Positions 40,232 to 45,254 of a stretch of DNA of 45,254 nt are shown in pieces. The notes beneath the pieces were generated by a model, which worked only from the letters and a program-made list of their open reading frames with translations, was not told the DNA's origin and did no database searches. The position numbers were made by a program, and so were the translations under genes. Source of the DNA: an uncultured Pelagibacteraceae bacterium (lineage in GTDB: Bacteria; Pseudomonadota; Alphaproteobacteria; Pelagibacterales; Pelagibacteraceae); assembly GCA_902585365.1 (NCBI GenBank), contig CACIDF010000006.1, positions 1 to 45,254 on the forward strand, written 5' to 3'. Each line of letters opens with the position of its first letter. Position 1 is the stretch's first letter.

Positions 40232-40438
40232 TTAAATTCTATTTTTTAATTTATTCAGTTTTTTTACTCTTTTAATATTTTCTTGAAGAATTCTTTTCTT
40301 TTTTTCTGAGGGTTTTTCATAATTAGATTTAAGTTTCACAATTTTAAAGAAACCATCCCTTTGGAGTTTTCTTTTTAAAACTCTCAAAGCTTGTTCTACA
40401 TTATTATCTTTTACGTCTATTTTAATAACTTCCTCCAA
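40232..40438 (-). CDS. rpsU: 30S ribosomal protein S21
   Basis: A 68-residue basic protein: the first 45 residues (VEQALRVLKRKLQRDGFFK) match bS21, and the remainder is Lys/Arg/Asn-rich. S21 binds near the 3' end of 16S rRNA and assists initiation at Shine-Dalgarno sites. The stop is three bases from the initiator tRNA, so one transcript probably carries both. The 53-base spacer upstream separates it from the DUF1013 gene and may hold a promoter, but none is convincing. Confidence 0.94.
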   Translation of the reverse strand: MEEVIKIDVKDNNVEQALRVLKRKLQRDGFFKIVKLKSNYEKPSEKKKRILQENIKRVKKLNKLKNRI

Positions 40439-40491
40439 AAATGTGTAGGTATTAACATATAAAAAAATTATGTCTATAATTTTTATCCGTT

Positions 40492-41064
40492 TTAAAGATT
40501 TTGTTTTTGGGCTTTTTCTTTAAGTTTTTTCTCTCTCTTTATACGTCTTTCAGCCTTCTCTAAAGCCTCTGTTAATTCTTTTTGAGAAAATAAATTTATC
40601 GCGACAGGATCTTTTGGGTTCAAACTGTTAAAATTCCAATAACTTTTATTTCTAATTGCAACTACGGAGTTTTTGGTAATACCTACAAGTTTAGCTATCT
40701 GTGAATCTTTTAACTGAGAATGATTTTTAATTAGCCAAAGAACAGAGTCTGGCTTATCTTGTCTTTTTGATAAAGGCACATACTTCTTTAATTTTTTGTC
40801 TTCTTCTTTTACATCAATGTCGTAGTTTGTAATATTTAGTGGTCTATCTTGATCTTTACTTGATAAATCAATTTCTTCTTTTGTTAATTGTCCAGATGTT
40901 ATTGGATTGTAGGGTTTGATTCCCTTTGCTACTTCTCCATCAGCAATACCTTGAACTTCTATCTCATGCAAGTTACAAAATTTTGCGATCTGCTTAAATG
41001 TTAATGTCGTATTTTCAACAAGCCATACTGCAGTTGCCATTGGCATTAATGGTGTAATTGTCAT
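40492..41064 (-). CDS. trcR: DUF1013 protein, TrcR-type cell-cycle transcription regulator
   Basis: A 190-residue protein with the alphaproteobacterial DUF1013 pattern: MPMATAVWLVENTTLTFKQI at the N-terminus and a second, similar module PDSVLWLIKNHSQLKDSQI later, each followed by an HTH-like segment (KFCNLHEIEVQGIAD and KLVGITKNSVVAIRNKSYW). The C-terminus is a charged helix. In Caulobacter the DUF1013 member TrcR associates with RNA polymerase and supports transcription of cell-cycle genes; the same role here is inference. It is located eight bases downstream of rpmE. Confidence 0.85.
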   Translation of the reverse strand: MTITPLMPMATAVWLVENTTLTFKQIAKFCNLHEIEVQGIADGEVAKGIKPYNPITSGQLTKEEIDLSSKDQDRPLNITNYDIDVKEEDKKLKKYVPLSKRQDKPDSVLWLIKNHSQLKDSQIAKLVGITKNSVVAIRNKSYWNFNSLNPKDPVAINLFSQKELTEALEKAERRIKREKKLKEKAQKQNL

Positions 41065-41072
41065 AATTAGAA

Positions 41073-41303
41073 TTATTTTTTTGTTTCTGATTTAAAGTTT
41101 TGAAATTTTTTATTAAATTTACTCACTCTACCTTTATCTAAGATTTTCTGTTTTCCACCTGTCCATGCAGAATGTGATTTTGGGTCAATTTCAAGTTTTA
41201 ATACATCTCCTTCACTACCCCATGTTGATTTTGTCTCGAATTGAGCACCATCTGTCATCTCGACTTTTATTTTATGATAGTCAGGGTGAATATTTTTTTT
41301 CAT
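41073..41303 (-). CDS. rpmE: 50S ribosomal protein L31 (cysteine-free form)
   Basis: A 76-residue protein beginning [19 protein letters not shown], the standard L31 start, with HSAWTGGKQ and VSKFNKKF at the C-terminal half. There is no cysteine in the chosen product, so it is the zinc-independent form. The frame can be extended seven codons upstream to an ATG at 41324, but the ATG at 41303 matches the family. It lies 34 bases downstream of suhB. Confidence 0.94.
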   Translation of the reverse strand: MKKNIHPDYHKIKVEMTDGAQFETKSTWGSEGDVLKLEIDPKSHSAWTGGKQKILDKGRVSKFNKKFQNFKSETKK

Positions 41304-41337
41304 AGCGAATTTATAGCAAAACAAATTTATAAAACAA

Positions 41338-42078
41338 TTAAAAGATATTAATTTTTTTGTTCAAATCGCCACTTATTCTCTCGTTTGATGCCTTAATGCT
41401 TATTTTATTAAATTTTTTTAATTCGAAGTTATCAACTATCCCTCCTGCCTCTTTTATAAGTAAAGTACCTGCCGCTATGTCCCAAAGATTAACATTTTTT
41501 TGTAAACATCCATCAAATCTTCCTGAAGATACATACGCCAAATCTAGCGCTGCACTTCCAGTATTCCTTATTAAAAAGTTTTCGGGAAGGTTATTCCTAA
41601 AATTAACCCCATATAGACAATCATAAATCTTATTTTTTTGTGAAACTCTTATACTCTTATTATTTAAATAAGAACCATTATTTTTTTCAGCGAAAAATAT
41701 TTCATCTTTTATAGGATCATATGTAACACCCGCGATAATCTCTTTATCAACTAATAAAGCAATAGATATACAAAAATGTGGAACACCATTTAGAAAATTA
41801 GTAGTTCCATCAATTGGATCAACGATCCAAAAATTTTCTTTATCCTTTTTCTCTATAAAACCACTTTCTTCTGTTAAAATTGAAAAGTTTTTTTTAGATT
41901 TTTCAAGTTCTGAAATAATAATTTCCTCAGCTTTTCTATCTGCATTCGTAACAAAATTATTTGGGCCCTTTAAAGAAACCTGTAATTTTTCTAGTTCACC
42001 GAAATCTCTTATTAGTATTTTCGAGGCTTTTTCAGATGCTTTAATCATTAGATTTAAGTTAGGAGATATAGAATTCAT
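41338..42078 (-). CDS. suhB: Inositol monophosphatase family protein
   Basis: A 246-residue Mg2+-dependent phosphatase of the SuhB/IMPase group. Metal-binding motifs are complete: [20 protein letters not shown], and [15 protein letters not shown] near the C-terminus. Bacterial SuhB dephosphorylates inositol 1-phosphate and in E. coli also joins rRNA antitermination complexes. Given the translation genes around it, the latter role is possible but unproven. It starts one base after the efp stop. Confidence 0.9.
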   Translation of the reverse strand: MNSISPNLNLMIKASEKASKILIRDFGELEKLQVSLKGPNNFVTNADRKAEEIIISELEKSKKNFSILTEESGFIEKKDKENFWIVDPIDGTTNFLNGVPHFCISIALLVDKEIIAGVTYDPIKDEIFFAEKNNGSYLNNKSIRVSQKNKIYDCLYGVNFRNNLPENFLIRNTGSAALDLAYVSSGRFDGCLQKNVNLWDIAAGTLLIKEAGGIVDNFELKKFNKISIKASNERISGDLNKKINIF

Positions 42079-42079
42079 A

Positions 42080-42640
42080 TTACACCTTTTTCAAATATTC
42101 TATGGTTCTAGTATCAATAACTATTTCATCCCCAGACTCTATAAATGGTGGGACTTGAATATTAAAACCATTTTCTAAAGTGGCAGGTTTGTATGAAGAG
42201 GATACTGTTTGACCTTTTAATGCTACATCCGTATTTTTGATTTTACATGTTATTTGATTAGGTAATTCAACAAAAATTGCAGAGTCGTTGTAAAAACTCA
42301 CTGAAACTTCCAAATTTTCAATTAGCAATTTCCCTTTTTCTCCGACTATGTCTTTTTTAATTTCAATTTGTTCAAAGGATTTTGGCTCAATAAAAAAATA
42401 ATTTTTTTCATCTTCGTATAAATAATTATATTTCAATTCATCTAGCGATGCTTTTTCGACAGTTTCGCTTGATCTAAATCTTTCATTTAATTTTGTATTT
42501 TTATTAATACTTTTCATTTCTACCTGTGCAAATGCTCCACCCTTTCCAGGTTTCACATGTTGTGTTTTTAATACTTGCCATAAATCATTTTTATATTCCA
42601 AAAGCATTCCAACTCTAATTTCCCCTGCGTTAATTTTCAT
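42080..42640 (-). CDS. efp: Translation elongation factor P
   Basis: A 186-residue three-domain protein that rescues ribosomes stalled at proline runs. The tip loop HVKPGKGGAFAQV (29-41) carries the modifiable Lys at about K33. The C-terminal OB domain ends in the family motif VPPFIESGDEIVIDTRT. No modification enzyme (EpmA/EarP) is encoded here, and the loop Lys makes the EarP-Arg route unlikely. It overlaps thiE by four bases. Confidence 0.96.
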   Translation of the reverse strand: MKINAGEIRVGMLLEYKNDLWQVLKTQHVKPGKGGAFAQVEMKSINKNTKLNERFRSSETVEKASLDELKYNYLYEDEKNYFFIEPKSFEQIEIKKDIVGEKGKLLIENLEVSVSFYNDSAIFVELPNQITCKIKNTDVALKGQTVSSSYKPATLENGFNIQVPPFIESGDEIVIDTRTIEYLKKV

Positions 42641-43251
42641 TTAAATTTTTTTATAGCCTCTATAGGTTTATTTTTTTTGTTTTTCCAAATGTAGCCTGAA
42701 ATAGCTAAAAAGTTTGCTTTATTCAATAAAAGTTTTTGGTAATTATTAGAATTAATACCTCCAATGGCAACTATTGGTTTATTTGTGATTTTTCTGGCCT
42801 TATTTAATGTATTGATTGATGCTCTGTATTTTACTTTTTTTGTTTTTGATAAATAAAAAGCTCCAAAAGCTAAGTAATCAGCTTTATTTTTTATAGCAAC
42901 TCTAGCTAACTTAATTGAATTGTGGCAAGTCACTCCTATTATTTTATTTCCAATAAGCTTTCTTGCATTTAAGATATTCATATCTTTTTGGCCTAGGTGA
43001 CAGCCATCTGCATTTAATTTTTTGGTTAAAAAAATATCATCATTTATAAGAAAATTTACATTAAAATTCTTACAGATTTTTTTTATTTTTTTTCCGATAA
43101 TCAATTTTTTTTTGAAACTTTCCTTCTTAAGCCTTAGCTGAAAAAAACTAACTTTATTTGTTTTGAATATTTTAATTAAGTCACTGTAAAACGTTTTTTT
43201 GATCCTTAATGGGGATATTAAATAAATAAATTTTTTTTTATTAATTCTCAA
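42637..43251 (-). CDS. thiE: Thiamine-phosphate synthase
   Basis: A 204-residue TIM-barrel enzyme joining HMP-pyrophosphate and thiazole phosphate to thiamine phosphate. ThiE elements: FQLRLKK, LINDD, CHLGQKDM, the Mg/diphosphate-binding GAFYLSKTK (usual form G-x-x-F-x-T-x-T-K) and VAIGGINSNN. The product is very Lys/Ile/Asn-rich. Its start overlaps fba by 11 bases. SAR11 cells are known to need an external pyrimidine precursor of thiamine, so keeping ThiE is consistent. TenI-type variants share the fold, but the intact GQKD and K-T-K elements favour ThiE. Confidence 0.88.
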   Translation of the reverse strand: MRINKKKFIYLISPLRIKKTFYSDLIKIFKTNKVSFFQLRLKKESFKKKLIIGKKIKKICKNFNVNFLINDDIFLTKKLNADGCHLGQKDMNILNARKLIGNKIIGVTCHNSIKLARVAIKNKADYLAFGAFYLSKTKKVKYRASINTLNKARKITNKPIVAIGGINSNNYQKLLLNKANFLAISGYIWKNKKNKPIEAIKKFK

Positions 43252-44248
43252 GATCTTTAGACCATTTTCCTTGAGCTGCCAATGTATTCATTTTAGCCCG
43301 GTGGTTAAAAATCTTTTGTGTTCCCTCAATATTTTTTATGTCTTTAGACCAAAATTTTAAGGCACTTTGTTGTAAAGCTCGACCATATGAAAAACTCATA
43401 ATAAAACTAGTATCATTAATTTTATTAATTAAATTTAGGTTATCCGTTGCCTCTAATTCAGATTGACCTCCAGACAAAAAAGCTATGCCTGGAACCTCTG
43501 CAGGAACAGAATTTTTTAAACATTCCAAAGTTAATTTAGCAACTTCCTCGTTCGAAATTTTATCTTTACATTTATTACCAGCTAAAATCATATTAGGTTT
43601 AAGTATAATTCCCTTCAAATCAACTTTGTGTAAAATTAATTCTTCAAAACATTTTTTAATAACCTCTGAGGTTTTTGAAAAACAATCTTTTGCGGAATGA
43701 TCGCCATCCATTAATACCTCTGGTTCGACAATCGGAACCATACTGCATTCTTGAACTAAAGCTGAGTATCTAGCTAGCGCATGAGCATTAGAGTGAATAG
43801 AAAGTTTGCTAGGATAATTTTTAGATATATTGTAAACACCTCTCCATTTTGTAAATTTTGCTCCAAGTTTATAATATTCTTTCAATCTTTCTCTTAATCC
43901 ATCTAAGCCTTCAGTAATCTTTTCTTCTGGTGACCCTGCTAAAATCTTAGCTCCCGTATCGACTTTTATTCCAGGAGCAGATCCCATATTTGATATTAAT
44001 TCTGGGACTAAATTTTTTTTTGAAGTCTGTTGTTTTATTGTTTCATCATATAGTATGACACCACCTATACATTCAGTCATACATGACGAGCTAAATAGTA
44101 TTTCTCTAAATAATAATCTATTTTCTGGAGTTGATTGCACATTTACACTATCTAATCTTTTAGTCATAGTGCCAGTGCTTTCATCTGCAGCAAGAATACC
44201 TTTGCCTTTTTTTAAAATTTTAAGAGCGATATCATTTAGTTCTGACAT
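43241..44248 (-). CDS. fba: Fructose-bisphosphate aldolase, class I
   Basis: A 335-residue Schiff-base aldolase interconverting fructose 1,6-bisphosphate and two triose phosphates. Features: GILAADESTGTMTKRL near the N-terminus, KFTKWRGVYNI, EPEVLMDGDHS, the Schiff-base lysine in LKGIILKPNMI, and the phosphate-binding LSGGQSELEAT. This is the metal-free class otherwise well known from animals and plants; the zinc-dependent class II enzyme is not seen in the window. It is one base downstream of pgk, forming a glycolysis/gluconeogenesis pair. Confidence 0.95.
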   Translation of the reverse strand: MSELNDIALKILKKGKGILAADESTGTMTKRLDSVNVQSTPENRLLFREILFSSSCMTECIGGVILYDETIKQQTSKKNLVPELISNMGSAPGIKVDTGAKILAGSPEEKITEGLDGLRERLKEYYKLGAKFTKWRGVYNISKNYPSKLSIHSNAHALARYSALVQECSMVPIVEPEVLMDGDHSAKDCFSKTSEVIKKCFEELILHKVDLKGIILKPNMILAGNKCKDKISNEEVAKLTLECLKNSVPAEVPGIAFLSGGQSELEATDNLNLINKINDTSFIMSFSYGRALQQSALKFWSKDIKNIEGTQKIFNHRAKMNTLAAQGKWSKDLEN

Positions 44249-44249
44249 T

Positions 44250-45254
44250 TTAACTTAAGGCTTTTATACCAGGAAGATCTTTTCCTTCAAGATATTCTAA
44301 AAAGGCACCACCAGCGGTTGAAACAAAATTAAAATTTTTAATTACATTGATTTTATTAATCAAAGATATTGTATCACCTCCACCTACGACAGAATAAATT
44401 GATTTGTTTTTATTTTTTTTTACTATTGCTTTTGCAATTTCATAACTACCATTTGCGAAGTTAGGATTCTCGAAATATCCAGCGGGCCCATTCCAAAGAA
44501 CTGTTTCACTTTCTCCAATAACTTTTTTGATCGTATTTATTGTTTTCGGGCCTATATCTAAAATTAAATCATCTTCATTTATTTCATTTAGCTCTTTAAC
44601 CTCAGAATTACTTTTTAAATTTTTTCCTACTAGCACATCTATTGGAAAAGTTATTGAGCAGGAATGTTGTTTTGATTTTTCAAATATTTCTTCAATTATT
44701 GCCTCACAATTCTCTTCTTTAATTGATTTACCTATTTCATTTCCTTTGTGATGAAGAATATTATTTGCCATTCCTCCAACAATAATAATATTGTTAAATT
44801 TGGGTATTAAATTTTTAATTATTCCTATTTTTGTGGAAATTTTAGATCCTCCAATAATACAAGTGACTGGCTTTTTAATTTCAGATGTAACTTTTTTCAG
44901 AGCATTCAATTCCGCCTCTAATTGAAGTCCTGCAAAAGAGGGTAAAAATTCTGTGATTTTACTTACAGAAGTATGAGTTCTATGAGAACACGAAAATGCA
45001 TCGTTAACAAACAAATCTGCTAAACTTGCTAATTGTTTAGCAAATGAACTGTCATTTTTCTCCTCTTCTTTATAAAATCTAATATTTTCTAAGAAAATAA
45101 TTTCATCTTCTTTATCTTTAAATAAATCTTCTTTTTTTAATTTAAAAATATCATTATTGATAAGTTTAATTTTTTTATTAATCTTTTCCTCTAAATTTTT
45201 ACAAATTGGCCTCATAGATAAATTGTTATTTTTTTTTCCATTAGGACGCCCCAC
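44250..45254 (-). CDS. pgk: Phosphoglycerate kinase, N-terminus cut by window end (partial)
   Basis: About 334 residues are in the window. They begin within the family motif LGRPxG (GRPNGKKN), so about 60 N-terminal residues lie beyond base 45254. Seen: LENIRFYKEEEK, DAFSCSHRTHTS, GGSKISTKIG, VLWNGPAGYFE and the nucleotide-binding VGGGDTIS, ending STAGGAFLEYLEG. It transfers phosphate from 1,3-bisphosphoglycerate to ADP. The GTG at the window edge is only an internal codon, not a start. The stop is one base upstream of fba. Confidence 0.96.
   Translation of the reverse strand: MGRPNGKKNNNLSMRPICKNLEEKINKKIKLINNDIFKLKKEDLFKDKEDEIIFLENIRFYKEEEKNDSSFAKQLASLADLFVNDAFSCSHRTHTSVSKITEFLPSFAGLQLEAELNALKKVTSEIKKPVTCIIGGSKISTKIGIIKNLIPKFNNIIIVGGMANNILHHKGNEIGKSIKEENCEAIIEEIFEKSKQHSCSITFPIDVLVGKNLKSNSEVKELNEINEDDLILDIGPKTINTIKKVIGESETVLWNGPAGYFENPNFANGSYEIAKAIVKKNKNKSIYSVVGGGDTISLINKINVIKNFNFVSTAGGAFLEYLEGKDLPGIKALS

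Overview
The window is a dense, strongly AT-rich alphaproteobacterial chromosome segment. It best fits the SAR11 clade (Candidatus Pelagibacter-like). The signs are the very low GC, near-absent spacers (most neighbours overlap or lie within about 50 bases), an alphaproteobacterial gene set (petABC, three-subunit transhydrogenase pntAA-pntAB-pntB, the short aa3-oxidase subunit IV, a DUF1013/TrcR protein) and a 5S rRNA gene next to a surface-polysaccharide island. Assignment below the clade level cannot be made from this sequence alone. No phage, insertion sequence, CRISPR array or origin was found, and no gene-free stretch exceeds about 125 bases.

Layout. (1) 1-2164 (+): end of the Rieske gene petA, then petB and petC, encoding the cytochrome bc1 complex. 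(2) 2141-8110 (-): lgt-midA-like-pgeF-prs-rplY-pth-ychF, a tight probable operon for lipoprotein modification, PRPP synthesis and translation quality. (3) 8151-11722: a UbiK-like gene, an EnvZ/OmpR-type two-component system with an upstream MarR regulator, and the divergent aminotransferase ilvE. (4) 11723-17456 (-): uvrB-pteridine reductase-like SDR-folB-uvrC-pgsA, every junction overlapping. (5) 17494-21258: aatA, trxB, and an ELM1-family/2OG-oxygenase pair. (6) 21263-25658 (-): carA-carB. (7) 25784-29951 (+): a GatB/YqeY-domain gene, dnaG and rpoD, a macromolecular-synthesis cluster.

(8) 29971-36225 (+): an extremely AT-rich island of six genes (GT2 glycosyltransferase, WecA/MraY-like phosphoglycosyl transferase, a polytopic membrane protein, FkbM methyltransferase, gmd, fcl) for a surface glycan, with GDP-L-fucose as a likely precursor. 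It ends at an unlinked 5S rRNA gene. This matches the published location of a SAR11 hypervariable region beside 5S, but no 16S or 23S gene is present on the other side, where rpoD sits instead. (9) 36279-40147 (+): 5S rRNA-rpmJ-cox subunit IV-pntAA-pntAB-pntB-transaldolase, closely packed. (10) 40152-45254 (-): pgk (cut by the window end)-fba class I-thiE-efp-suhB-rpmE-trcR-rpsU-initiator tRNA, linking glycolysis, thiamine synthesis and translation.

A cross-cutting theme is that several proteins lack zinc ligands found in their best-known relatives: DnaG, L31, L36 and a class I (not class II) aldolase. No clearly new defence or mobile system was found. The points most worth checking are the island/5S arrangement, the DnaG zinc motif, the ELM1-oxygenase pair and the folate genes inside the uvr operon.
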